Source of the DNA: a virus
Strand: one strand, 5' to 3'
DNA: 64,000 bases
Virus record (IMG/VR): IMGVR_UViG_3300008107_000046
Span: 1-64,000 of that record
Every line of letters begins with the position of its first letter. Within the stretch, counting starts at the first letter, position 1. This document shows, one piece after another, positions 32,861-40,733 of this stretch. The translations under genes were made by a program, and so were the position numbers. Under the pieces are notes generated by a model, which saw nothing but the letters and a program-made list of their open reading frames with translations, had not been told where the DNA came from and searched no databases.

Positions 32861-33493
32861 ATGACAAAGCGTAAGAGAATATATCCACCAGATACAAGAA
32901 CATTTACCACAATGAATTATTTTGGTAAGACTTTATATCATGCATATAATGTCTTATCTGAAGAAGATATTGTAGGATTGATAGCAGAAATAGATGATGA
33001 GTTAAAAAATACTTCGGATAATAGAGATGGGTACGTTGAAGCAACTAATTGTTTATCTGCAAGAAAAATAAAAAATAAAAAATGTTGGTATAATTTTTTT
33101 AAAATGGTGAAAACTCACCTTTATAATTATTCTGAGATAGTAAACCAACCATCAATTAAATCTTTGAAGGTTGCTTCATATTGGGCAAAAAGAATGTATA
33201 AAGGGATTACAGACGAACAATATGAAGAACAGATGTACATTAATTATGGAAATGTTCACTCACACAATGATCTTGATTTGGGGATTATATATTACTTACA
33301 AAATCCATCTAGAATATATGGAACATTAATAGAACATCAAGGTAGAGAGTTTATAGTTCCTGGAGATGAAAATTCTATGATTATCCATCATTCTGACATG
33401 AACCATGCCGCAGTTTTACCACCTCCAATACTAACAAAAGATGACCCAAGATGCACTATTGTAGTAGATTTTAAATATGGACACAAATTCTGA
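32861..33493 (+). CDS. Oxygenase-like protein, paralogue B
   Basis: A 210-aa protein, a paralogue of 30437-31060. It shares IYPPDTRTFTTMNYFGKT, KIKNKKCWYNFFKMVK, and the jelly-roll segment VHSHNDLDLGIIYYLQNPSR with HSDMNHAAVLPPP. The metal-site His and Asp positions are conserved between both copies, which supports a catalytic role. It overlaps the start of the next gene by 17 nt. Confidence 0.65.
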   Translation: MTKRKRIYPPDTRTFTTMNYFGKTLYHAYNVLSEEDIVGLIAEIDDELKNTSDNRDGYVEATNCLSARKIKNKKCWYNFFKMVKTHLYNYSEIVNQPSIKSLKVASYWAKRMYKGITDEQYEEQMYINYGNVHSHNDLDLGIIYYLQNPSRIYGTLIEHQGREFIVPGDENSMIIHHSDMNHAAVLPPPILTKDDPRCTIVVDFKYGHKF

Positions 33494-33941
33494 AAAAGAA
33501 AAAAGATTATCAGTAGTTAAAAAACAACTAGAACATCTTATTACCAAAATTAATAATAGATGTAACCCAGAAAATTATAACTCATTTTCTGAATTGTATG
33601 AATATGTTAAAACAACATCTACTACAGGTGTTCCATCTTTTCTTAGTCCAGCGGAAGTTAGATTTATTCAATCAAATCCGCAGATTGAAAACAATATTTT
33701 AGATTTGTGTATTAAACAAAGAGAAAATGATAAAAAAAATAATTATTTCACAATAGGTAATATTTTAGATATTCTTTTGTTTACTAATAATTCTAATGAT
33801 CTTTATAATTCAAAAATGACTGGTTTTAATAATCCTGACTTAGGTACTAGATTTTTGAAAGATCCTTCTTCACAACCAATACATGGGACTATAGAAGAAG
33901 TATTGGTCATGTTAGATTTGAGTATTGTTCCTTATAGATGA
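33477..33941 (+). CDS. Helical hypothetical protein
   Basis: A 154-aa protein, highly helical and charged at the N terminus, with SFLSPAEVRFIQSNPQI and NNPDLGTRFLKDPSSQPIHG. No family is recognised. Its start lies inside the preceding gene and its stop lies at the base of a perfect 10-bp hairpin. Confidence 0.55.
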   Translation: MDTNSEKEKRLSVVKKQLEHLITKINNRCNPENYNSFSELYEYVKTTSTTGVPSFLSPAEVRFIQSNPQIENNILDLCIKQRENDKKNNYFTIGNILDILLFTNNSNDLYNSKMTGFNNPDLGTRFLKDPSSQPIHGTIEEVLVMLDLSIVPYR

Positions 33942-33964
33942 TAGACACTTTCGCAAGTGTCTAT
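33941..33964 (+). other. Perfect inverted repeat (hairpin) before the RNA ligase gene
   Basis: The arms ATAGACACTT and AAGTGTCTAT form a perfect 10-bp stem around the loop TCGC. No T tract follows, so it is a weak terminator at best. It might act as an operator or mRNA-stability element ahead of the promoter at 33990. Confidence 0.55.
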
Positions 33965-33989
33965 GGATATGGTTTCAAAGTCTATTATG

Positions 33990-33998
33990 TGCTATACT
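33990..33998 (+). promoter_or_regulatory. Extended -10 promoter
   Basis: TGCTATACT (extended -10) follows the hairpin; transcription would begin about 34005. No clear -35 is needed for this promoter class. It implies the RNA-repair operon is read by host sigma70-type polymerase, and that the RNA ligase starts at the ATG at 34020. Confidence 0.5.
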
Positions 33999-34019
33999 AT
34001 GATTAATTACAGAATTGAA

Positions 34020-35189
34020 ATGTTGAACTATCAATTTCCACAAATCAATAATATTTCCGATATTATTTGTCATATTGATGGTAGGGATGAATATAAAGTA
34101 AGTGTGAAAGACTGGTATACTGTTGTTAATTATGCAGTTGCTTTTGAGGATACATTTAAATGGGATGATGCTGATCAAATTGGATCTAAAATTCGTAGAG
34201 AATGTCGTGGTCTGATCTTTGATACTGAAACTGGGAAAATCATTTCTCGTCCGTATCATAAGTTCTTCAACGTTGGTGAGCGAGAAGAAACTGCTATCAA
34301 CAAAGTTAATCTGTATGAACCTCATGTAGTTCTGGAGAAACTGGATGGTTCTATGATCCGTCCGATTCCTACTAAAGAAGGTTTTCGTCTTGGGACTAAA
34401 GCAGGCATTACTGATGTAGCAATGAACGCAGAAGTGTTTATCGCAGATAAACCAGAGTATCGTGAGTTCATTCTTGCTATGCTTGATGGTGGAATGACAC
34501 CCATTTTTGAATGGTGTTCGCGTAAAAATCGTATTGTTGTAGATTATCCTGATGATCAACTGATTCTCACTGGGGTTCGTAATACATTTAAGGGAACTTA
34601 TCTTCTTCACTGGAACTTGGAAGAGTTTGGTGAACACTATGGTATTCCTGTTGTAAAAGCAGTGGATGGTCTTGCTGTTCAAGATATTAACCTGTTTGTC
34701 AAGCAGGTTCGGGAATGGGATGATGGTGAGGGTATTGTGCTACGATTTGACGATGGGCACATGGTTAAAGTGAAAGCGGATGAATATGTGCTCCGTCACA
34801 AATCGAAAGAACAAATTAGTCAAGAAAAAAATGTTCTTCAAATTATCATCAATGATTCTGTTGATGATATTGTCCCCTTATTGACACAAAATGATGCAAC
34901 TCGTCTTAAAGAGTTTCAGACTGCTTTTTGGGCATCTGTAGATGATTTGGCATATGAGATGGCACAGATCTATTTGGGTGGCAATACAGTGTATCCTGAT
35001 AAGAAAGATTTTGCTGTTGAGTTTGTTCAGAAGAAGATTTTACCAATTCATGCTCCGATCATGTATGCTATGAAAGGTGGCAAGGGTTCCCGTGCTACCA
35101 TTGTTGACATGATTAGTAAATCCTTGACTACTCAAACTAAAATTGATCAAAATCGTTGGTTATGGGGAGGTCTTGAATGGAATTCTTAA
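34020..35189 (+). CDS. rnlA: RNA ligase (T4 Rnl1-type)
   Basis: A 389-aa protein from the ATG at 34020. An upstream GTG frame starts in a hairpin arm and a longer ATG frame overlaps the promoter. The nucleotidyl-transferase motifs are ordered as expected: CRGLIFDTE (before motif I), EKLDGSMIR with nucleophile Lys at about 107, IFEWCSRKNRIVVDY, DDGEGIVLRF (motif IV), and MVKVKADEYV (motif V). In T4 this enzyme seals tRNA broken by a host anticodon nuclease. It heads a set with separate kinase and phosphatase genes. Confidence 0.88.
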   Translation: MLNYQFPQINNISDIICHIDGRDEYKVSVKDWYTVVNYAVAFEDTFKWDDADQIGSKIRRECRGLIFDTETGKIISRPYHKFFNVGEREETAINKVNLYEPHVVLEKLDGSMIRPIPTKEGFRLGTKAGITDVAMNAEVFIADKPEYREFILAMLDGGMTPIFEWCSRKNRIVVDYPDDQLILTGVRNTFKGTYLLHWNLEEFGEHYGIPVVKAVDGLAVQDINLFVKQVREWDDGEGIVLRFDDGHMVKVKADEYVLRHKSKEQISQEKNVLQIIINDSVDDIVPLLTQNDATRLKEFQTAFWASVDDLAYEMAQIYLGGNTVYPDKKDFAVEFVQKKILPIHAPIMYAMKGGKGSRATIVDMISKSLTTQTKIDQNRWLWGGLEWNS

Positions 35190-35217
35190 TAGATAGAATG
35201 TAGAGTAAATTAATTCA

Positions 35218-35694
35218 ATGGATCATCTAAAAATTGAATCCTACAAAACAATTTTAGTTCTTAATTCTAGTTATGAACCAATAAATTTTACTAATTGGAA
35301 GAGAGCGGTTGTATTGTTATTAAAAGAGAAAGCGCAAATATTATCATCTAGAGTAATACGTTTATTGAATTATGTAAAGTTACCATTAAAAAAAATTATG
35401 GACGAAAAACCTTCACGAGCAATGATTTACAAAAGGGATAACCATACCTGTCAATATTGTGGATCGAAAAAATCACTTACTATTGATCATGTTATTCCTA
35501 AATCTAAAGGTGGACAAGATACATGGGAAAATATGGTAGTTGCTTGTGCGCCATGTAATACTAAAAAAGGGCATACTTTACTTGAGCAAACTGGAATGAA
35601 ATTGGTTAGGAAACCAAAAGCACCTCCAAATAAGATGATTTTAGATATTGATAAATCTAATGTTCCAGAATGGAAAGAATATAACTATGTCTGA
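35218..35694 (+). CDS. HNH endonuclease
   Basis: A 158-aa protein. The ββα-metal HNH core is clear: TCQYCGSKKSLTIDHVIPKS, followed by WENMVVACAPCNTKKG, giving two CxxC zinc pairs and the catalytic His in DHVIP. The McrA-like family is common in cyanophages and cyanobacteria. It may be a solitary mobile or genome-guarding nuclease, or may supply cuts repaired by the surrounding ligase and kinase. The last is only an idea. Confidence 0.88.
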   Translation: MDHLKIESYKTILVLNSSYEPINFTNWKRAVVLLLKEKAQILSSRVIRLLNYVKLPLKKIMDEKPSRAMIYKRDNHTCQYCGSKKSLTIDHVIPKSKGGQDTWENMVVACAPCNTKKGHTLLEQTGMKLVRKPKAPPNKMILDIDKSNVPEWKEYNYV

Positions 35695-36163
35695 ACTTAT
35701 TATGCTATGTGGAATTCCTACTTCTGGAAAATCCACATATGTTGAAAAACTGAAGAAACTGGACTACTGGAAAGATGCAGTAGTTCTTTCTACTGACAAT
35801 TACATTGAGAAACAAGCACAACGTCTTGGACTGACTTATAATCAGGTCTTTGATGATGTAATCAAAGATGCTACACGGGAACTTGAAATGGAGTTCAACT
35901 GGTCAAAATCTAAGGGTAGGAACATCATCTGGGATCAGACAAACTTATCGGTCAAGACCCGAAAGAAAAAACTTTCTAAACTTCCTTCCATCTATAAGAG
36001 AGGTGTGGTATACTTTACTGTATCACTTGAGGACGCACTGGAACGAAACAACCACCGTGAGGGAAAGTTTATTCCTGAAAGCATCTTAAAAAGGATGTAC
36101 GAACAGTTTGCAATTCCAACTATTGAAGAGGGTTTTGATTATGTTGAAAAAGTTGAAAGTTAA
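35687..36163 (+). CDS. Polynucleotide 5'-kinase (kinase half of Pnkp)
   Basis: A 158-aa P-loop kinase started at the ATG at 35687, overlapping the HNH gene by 8 nt. The P-loop is GIPTSGKST (residues 9-17), the acceptor-activating Asp sits in LSTDN (D37), and IWDQTNLSVKTRKKKL is the conserved middle motif of the T4 Pnk kinase/AAA_33 family. T4 PseT joins a kinase and a phosphatase; here only the kinase half is present, and the phosphatase half is two genes downstream. Confidence 0.85.
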   Translation: MSELIMLCGIPTSGKSTYVEKLKKLDYWKDAVVLSTDNYIEKQAQRLGLTYNQVFDDVIKDATRELEMEFNWSKSKGRNIIWDQTNLSVKTRKKKLSKLPSIYKRGVVYFTVSLEDALERNNHREGKFIPESILKRMYEQFAIPTIEEGFDYVEKVES

Positions 36164-36368
36164 AGAACCTTACAATCATCACTTTGAGTATCAGAGCGAC
36201 ATTGATCGCATCGTAAAAATCTTTGCCGATCGTGGTTATGAGATTTCACATTCTGATGCTGTTCGTGCGTGGGAACAATTCTCTGATGGTATGGCAGCAG
36301 GTTGGATGAGTTTAGGTTCTGATGCTGAGGTTTTTGATGATGCTTTTTATTATTTTGAGGAAGTATAA
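36141..36368 (+). CDS. Small conserved protein between the two Pnkp halves
   Basis: A 75-aa protein from the ATG at 36141; an in-frame start at 36108 lies within the kinase gene. Contains YQSDIDRIVKIFADRGYEIS and AVRAWEQFSDGMAAGWMSL, a helical pattern seen in cyanophage hypothetical proteins. It overlaps both neighbours, so it is part of the RNA-repair transcript. It could be a scaffold for the two enzymes (inference). Confidence 0.55.
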   Translation: MLKKLKVKEPYNHHFEYQSDIDRIVKIFADRGYEISHSDAVRAWEQFSDGMAAGWMSLGSDAEVFDDAFYYFEEV

Positions 36369-36811
36369 TGAAACCGAGTTGTTATGTTTTTGATCTTGAT
36401 GGTACTATTTGTAACGTCAAGCATCGCCGTCAGTATGTTGCCACTAAACCTCGCAACTGGGATGCCTGGAACGCTGGACTTGTGAATGATAAACCAAATG
36501 AAGCGGTTCTTGGAATTATTCATTCTCTCACATATTATTATCCGATTTTTATTGTTAGTGGAAGGTCTGATGATTACAGAGTTCAAACCGAAGAATGGTT
36601 AGAAAAGCATGGTATTTCTTATAATGCTTTGTATATGAGAAAATATAAGGATCATCGTGATGATGCTGTAGTTAAGGCAGAAATTGCAGATGAAATTGAT
36701 AAAACTCATCATATTATTGGTGTTTTTGATGATCGAAAGAGAGTTGTTGATATGTGGATTAATAGAGGTATATGGGTTTTTGATGTTGGACAGGGCAAAG
36801 GTGAGTTTTAG
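36368..36811 (+). CDS. Polynucleotide 3'-phosphatase (HAD half of Pnkp)
   Basis: A 147-aa HAD phosphatase. The motifs are VFDLDGTICN (D9 nucleophile, D11 acid-base), VSGRSD (motif II Ser), and FDDRKRVVDMWINRGI (the characteristic T4 Pnkp motif, with VFDVGQGKGEF matching its C-terminal VASGDF-type end). In T4 this domain is fused behind the kinase to remove 3' and 2',3'-cyclic phosphates before ligation. Here it is an independent gene. Confidence 0.85.
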   Translation: MKPSCYVFDLDGTICNVKHRRQYVATKPRNWDAWNAGLVNDKPNEAVLGIIHSLTYYYPIFIVSGRSDDYRVQTEEWLEKHGISYNALYMRKYKDHRDDAVVKAEIADEIDKTHHIIGVFDDRKRVVDMWINRGIWVFDVGQGKGEF

Positions 36812-36813
36812 TT

Positions 36814-37362
36814 ATGTCTTATATTAAGTTAAAAGATAAATTTTTTGTAGGTAAATATGATATAATTTCTAGAAAATATCAGTATGGATTAAATACACCT
36901 AATGGATTTTATGGAATAAAATATTCATATATTGATCTTTCAAATTCCAATGAACTTCTTCAAGTAATACCCGAACACCATAGAGACAAATGTACATTGT
37001 CTGTGATGGATTTAAATCATAGAATTCCACCACACACTGACAGTGGCATTGAAGCAATTATTAATTTTTACATAAAAACTGATAATTGTAAAACTCAATT
37101 TTATAAGTTTAAAACTTCAGATCCTAAAGAATTTAAATTACCAACACAAAGAGATGGATCTATTTTTGATGAAAATGATCTGGATGAAACAGAAAGTTTT
37201 ATTTCTCAAGTTGGCGATGCGTATCTTTTAGACGTATCGCAACCTCATGCTGTTATTCCACTGCATGATGGACCTGTTGATAGGAAAGCAATTTGTCTTC
37301 AGTTGCTTTACACTACTTTTTCTGAAGCAAAACAACTCTTAAAACAAACTAATCAAATTTGA
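36814..37362 (+). CDS. 2OG-Fe(II) oxygenase / aspartyl hydroxylase-like protein
   Basis: A 182-aa protein. HRIPPHTDSGIEAIINFYI carries the H-x-D ligands, GDAYLLDVSQPHAVIPL the distal His, and DRKAICLQLLY the likely 2-oxoglutarate Arg. This layout resembles aspartyl/asparaginyl beta-hydroxylase-type proteins. It follows the RNA-repair genes by 2 nt but belongs functionally to the oxygenase set. Confidence 0.68.
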   Translation: MSYIKLKDKFFVGKYDIISRKYQYGLNTPNGFYGIKYSYIDLSNSNELLQVIPEHHRDKCTLSVMDLNHRIPPHTDSGIEAIINFYIKTDNCKTQFYKFKTSDPKEFKLPTQRDGSIFDENDLDETESFISQVGDAYLLDVSQPHAVIPLHDGPVDRKAICLQLLYTTFSEAKQLLKQTNQI

Positions 37363-37366
37363 AACT

Positions 37367-37681
37367 ATGGTTGGAACTTTGATTGCTGGACTGACTTGTG
37401 GGATTGCAACATTTTACGGAATTGGAGATGGATTTCATGGACAAAAAACCGCTAGCGGTGAACGGTTTAATGCTTATCGTTGGACTGCAGCTCATCCTTA
37501 TCTTCCTATGGGTACAAAGATTAGGGTAACAAATCAAAATAATATGAAACAAGTTATTGTCCGTATTAATGATCGTGGTCCTTATTCTCATGCTGACTTA
37601 GATCTTAGTTACTCCGCATTTTCCCATATCGAATCTGCAAGAAGAGGTAATGCTACTGTTTGTTGGCGAGTAGTTGGATAA
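37367..37681 (+). CDS. RlpA-like double-psi beta-barrel protein
   Basis: A 104-aa protein with the RlpA/expansin-like core: GIATFYG, SGERFNAYRWTAAHPYLPMG, TKIRVTN, VIVRINDRGPY and LDLSYSAF. The catalytic-type Asp (NDRGP) and His (AAHPYLP) are present. RlpA enzymes cut glycan strands in septal peptidoglycan. The N-terminal 15 residues are hydrophobic and may be a signal or anchor. It may help lysis or entry, and ends with the terminator at 37700. Confidence 0.75.
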   Translation: MVGTLIAGLTCGIATFYGIGDGFHGQKTASGERFNAYRWTAAHPYLPMGTKIRVTNQNNMKQVIVRINDRGPYSHADLDLSYSAFSHIESARRGNATVCWRVVG

Positions 37682-37682
37682 G

Positions 37683-38522
37683 TTACGATTTAAAGAATTC
37701 CTCTGATTCTTTTACAGACATCAGAGGATTTTTTGTAGATTTTACATAGTTTTTATACGCTGGACACATTCCACAAACAGGTTCTGATTTTCTATTAAAA
37801 AACTCTATTAATTCTTCATGACTACAATTTGGTTCTAGTGGGACATAGTTTAAATAAGGATCCCATTTTTCCGATATATTATATTTTTCTGCCATTAGAG
37901 GTAAGTATGCCAAAGGAGGACATTTCCATATTTTACCTTCATGTAATTGGAAACAGGTTCCTTCCATGAAACAGTTATTCCAACTACTTTCTGGATTATT
38001 ATCTTCAAATGGCATTATATTTTCACCATAACCATTATAGATTTTTGTCCAGTATTCATGGGTGGTATTTATAGATACATTAATACCAAGTTCACGTTTC
38101 CATTTTAAACATAAATTTAAATTATCTTTTATTTTGCTGAGATAATCTTTTGATTTACTATGAATTGATATTGATAGATTGATATTATTTTCTTTTATAG
38201 CATTTCCTAAATCTTTGTGTTTGTCCAGGAAAAATCCGTTAGTCGTAAGTTTTATGTAAGTGCTTCCCCATAGTTCTCTAGACAGATATAAGAAATCTAT
38301 CAAATCTTTATGTAAAGTTGGTTCTCCTCCAAGTATTATAAATTGTTTTGGTTGAACTCTATCTTTCCAATAAGATATCCATTGTCTTCCTTCAGTTAAC
38401 GATATCATTCTAGAATGTCCATGATTTGTGAAATCAGAACAACTTTCGCAAGTTAGATTGCAATTATGTGTTATGTGAAAATCTAGAATTGGTATTTTTA
38501 CTTTTGGATGCATTATTATCAT
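37683..38522 (-). CDS. Radical SAM enzyme (copy 2, minus strand)
   Basis: A 279-aa protein, paralogous to 32023-32841 throughout. C21, C25 and C28 in HNCNLTCESC bind the cluster, followed by ILGGEPTLHKDL and the same C-terminal cysteine pattern (NCFMEGTCFQLHEGKIWKCPPL, written with a gap in my comparison at the glycines; VCGMCPAY). It is one of only two minus-strand genes in this half and faces the RlpA gene. Start alternatives are 38522 and 38513. Duplication followed by inversion is a simple explanation. Confidence 0.82.
   Translation of the reverse strand: MIIMHPKVKIPILDFHITHNCNLTCESCSDFTNHGHSRMISLTEGRQWISYWKDRVQPKQFIILGGEPTLHKDLIDFLYLSRELWGSTYIKLTTNGFFLDKHKDLGNAIKENNINLSISIHSKSKDYLSKIKDNLNLCLKWKRELGINVSINTTHEYWTKIYNGYGENIMPFEDNNPESSWNNCFMEGTCFQLHEGKIWKCPPLAYLPLMAEKYNISEKWDPYLNYVPLEPNCSHEELIEFFNRKSEPVCGMCPAYKNYVKSTKNPLMSVKESEEFFKS
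37700..37735 (+). terminator. Rho-independent-like terminator inside the 3' end of the minus-strand radical SAM gene
   Basis: The stem CCTCTGAT (37700-37707) / ATCAGAGG (37720-37727) has a 12-nt loop and is followed by ATTTTTTG. It would stop the plus-strand RlpA transcript within the convergent gene's coding end. Confidence 0.65.
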
Positions 38523-38530
38523 GCTATAAT
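38522..38530 (+). promoter_or_regulatory. Extended -10 promoter
   Basis: TGCTATAAT, a consensus extended -10, lies 22 nt upstream of the radical SAM ATG at 38553. It overlaps the start codon of the divergent radical SAM gene, so the two may interfere. Confidence 0.55.
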
Positions 38531-38552
38531 CAGTATATAGTTAAAATGTGTT

Positions 38553-39752
38553 ATGAATAAACCTCATTGTATAGTTCCTTGGATATATTTTTTTGCGGAG
38601 GCAAATGGTGATGTAATGCCATGTTGTGTTAATAATACTTTTCTTGGAAACATACAAGTTAATGATTACAAAAAGGTGTGGAATTCGCATCAAATGAAAA
38701 AATTTAGACGTAAAATGTTAGACGGTGAGTTGCCAAAAACATGTGAAATATGCATAGAAAATAAGACTTTAACAGATGATGTTAATAACACATATAATCT
38801 TAAAGATTATTATAATAATTTTTTTAAATCTTCATTTGATGAAATTGAAAAAATTACTAATGAGGATGGATCTATTAAAGAAGATGAAATAAAATTTAAA
38901 GCGTTTTCATTCAAAGTTAGTAATAAATGTAATTTTAAATGTAGAATGTGTAATGCATACAATAGTTCTTTGATAGCAGGTGGTGTAATTGAAAATGGTG
39001 AGTTCTATAAATCTTTTGTTAAAGAAAACATTAATGATTTAGAATTAATAGAATTTATAGGTGGTGAATCATTTTTAATGGAAGAAACTTATGATATTTT
39101 ACAGTATTTAATTGATAGAAACAAACCACATCCACATCTACATTTTAATACTAACATGTCGGTATTGAGTTTGGGTGATAGAAACATTTTTGATTATTTG
39201 GAAAAATTAGATATCTCTAAAGTAGAAATAGTTGCTAGTGTTGATGAACTTGATGAGAGAGCAGAATATATTAGAAAAGGATGTAACTGGAAATCTATAG
39301 AAAAAAATCTAAAAAAACTTTCAAAAAAAGACTTTAAAACTAACACTAATATTGTAGCAAGTTGTTATAATGTTTTTAGATTACCTGAAATTATTACTCG
39401 TTTAGTTGATATTGGTCATATAAATGAAAAGCATAACTATGAAAATTTTATGTTCAATCCAGTAATTGGAGATTGTGATATAATTTTACTAAGCGATGAA
39501 TTTAAAAATAAAATAATGGATAAATTGTATAATTTTATTGCTGAATATAATAAGACCTATAATGTTGATATTTCTTATAAGTTTAAGATTATCATAGGTA
39601 AATTAAAACAAGAATTGCCAGATAATATTAATGAATTAAGAGTTCAATTCTTATATGAAAATCACAAAAAAGATAAAAAACGTGGTGAAAAGTTACTAAA
39701 AACTATACCAGAAATGAAAGATGTAGTTTATTTGTTGAAAAATGGAAACTGA
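38553..39752 (+). CDS. Radical SAM protein with N-terminal SPASM/twitch-like segment (copy 1)
   Basis: A 399-aa protein. An N-terminal cysteine-bearing segment (CIVPWIYFFAEANGDVMPCC, then GNIQ and LPKTCEIC) precedes the radical SAM CxxxCxxC (C126, C130, C133 in NKCNFKCRMC) and LIEFIGGESFLME. It is a paralogue of 56468-57754. The arrangement with a twitch-like segment before the core recurs in marine phages. Its substrate is unknown; peptide or nucleotide modification are both possible. It is followed with 11-nt overlap by a helical protein. Confidence 0.78.
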   Translation: MNKPHCIVPWIYFFAEANGDVMPCCVNNTFLGNIQVNDYKKVWNSHQMKKFRRKMLDGELPKTCEICIENKTLTDDVNNTYNLKDYYNNFFKSSFDEIEKITNEDGSIKEDEIKFKAFSFKVSNKCNFKCRMCNAYNSSLIAGGVIENGEFYKSFVKENINDLELIEFIGGESFLMEETYDILQYLIDRNKPHPHLHFNTNMSVLSLGDRNIFDYLEKLDISKVEIVASVDELDERAEYIRKGCNWKSIEKNLKKLSKKDFKTNTNIVASCYNVFRLPEIITRLVDIGHINEKHNYENFMFNPVIGDCDIILLSDEFKNKIMDKLYNFIAEYNKTYNVDISYKFKIIIGKLKQELPDNINELRVQFLYENHKKDKKRGEKLLKTIPEMKDVVYLLKNGN

Positions 39753-40239
39753 AATTTTATTAGAATTATCTGCAAAATATGCTAGGTATAATTTTCATAG
39801 AGAAGAAGAACCTGTTTATAAAGAGTTTTCAGAATTATCTACATTAATGACTTTTGAGGAATATAAAAAATGGGTAAAAAGTAGGTTTGAAAATTATTAC
39901 ACTATTATTTGTTTGATGTGGAAAGGTGATGAGAAGAGAATTGAGATGCAACTTTTAGATGATTACACTAATTTGGTTGACATTTATAGAGAAAAAAATG
40001 ATAACGTAAAACCGATTATAAATGAGACCACAAAAAATTTAAAAGATTTGTTATCATTTGCGATATATTTTTGTGAGTATAGGATTCAGCACATAACATT
40101 TGATAAATTTTCTGAAGGAAAAGAATACCAAGAAATATGTTTTGATACTCAATATTTTAGAGAAAAAAAGGAAATGTGGTTAAAACAATATGATAAATTA
40201 ATGAAAATGATTTATGAAGATCTAACCCATTCTGCATAA
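39742..40239 (+). CDS. Helical hypothetical protein
   Basis: A 165-aa protein, mostly helical (LMTFEEYKKWVKSRFENYY) and charged. It overlaps the radical SAM gene by 11 nt and converges with the methyltransferase, overlapping it by 28 nt. No family is recognised. It might be a partner of the radical SAM enzyme. Confidence 0.6.
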   Translation: METEILLELSAKYARYNFHREEEPVYKEFSELSTLMTFEEYKKWVKSRFENYYTIICLMWKGDEKRIEMQLLDDYTNLVDIYREKNDNVKPIINETTKNLKDLLSFAIYFCEYRIQHITFDKFSEGKEYQEICFDTQYFREKKEMWLKQYDKLMKMIYEDLTHSA

Positions 40240-40733
40240 ATTCTATTGTTGTTATCATACTTTAGATCTGTACATGTGAATTTAAAAACATTTGCAAATT
40301 TCATATGTAAATCATAAGACCATGGAAAGAAATCAATATTTTCGCATTCTTCATTTCCATGATCTTTTCTTCCTGGATTGCATCTCCAATAAATTCTTGC
40401 AGATGGTTTAAGTAACTTTACTACTGAATTAATTTCTGATATGATTTTATCTCCTGGTCCAAAGTTGATACTACCCAAACAAAAAGCAACATCAAATCTT
40501 ATGTCTGTTTTGAATTTGTCTATAGTTACTTTGTAATCCGCTTCATCAAATGCTGGGTCTATCCCAATTAAGTTTTTAATCTTACCTTTAAATGGGTTTG
40601 GTCCACATCCAACATCTAATACACACTCATCGTCGGATACTTTATTAATTAAATCCCAACCAGAGTATTTGTATTGGTCTAAATTACTAGACCATTTAGT
40701 TGCAAAATAATTATTCAATTCTTCTTGTTTCAT
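40212..40733 (-). CDS. Class I SAM-dependent methyltransferase
   Basis: A 173-aa Rossmann-type methyltransferase. Motif I is VLDVGCGPNPFKG (about 38-50), the acidic strand-2 end is GIDPAFDEA, and VAFCLGSINFG and LLKPSARIYWRCNP are later core strands. This is slightly short for a free-standing small-molecule methyltransferase. It runs opposite to its neighbours, and its start codon shares bases with the plus-strand start at 40732 (CATG). Confidence 0.8.
   Translation of the reverse strand: MKQEELNNYFATKWSSNLDQYKYSGWDLINKVSDDECVLDVGCGPNPFKGKIKNLIGIDPAFDEADYKVTIDKFKTDIRFDVAFCLGSINFGPGDKIISEINSVVKLLKPSARIYWRCNPGRKDHGNEECENIDFFPWSYDLHMKFANVFKFTCTDLKYDNNNRIYAEWVRSS

Noticed and set aside
33957-34019. 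GTG-started extension of the RNA ligase
   Set aside because: The GTG sits in a hairpin arm and the extension passes through the extended -10 promoter.
33975-34682. A 235-aa open frame on the minus strand
   Set aside because: It lies across the RNA ligase gene, whose motifs are complete on the plus strand.
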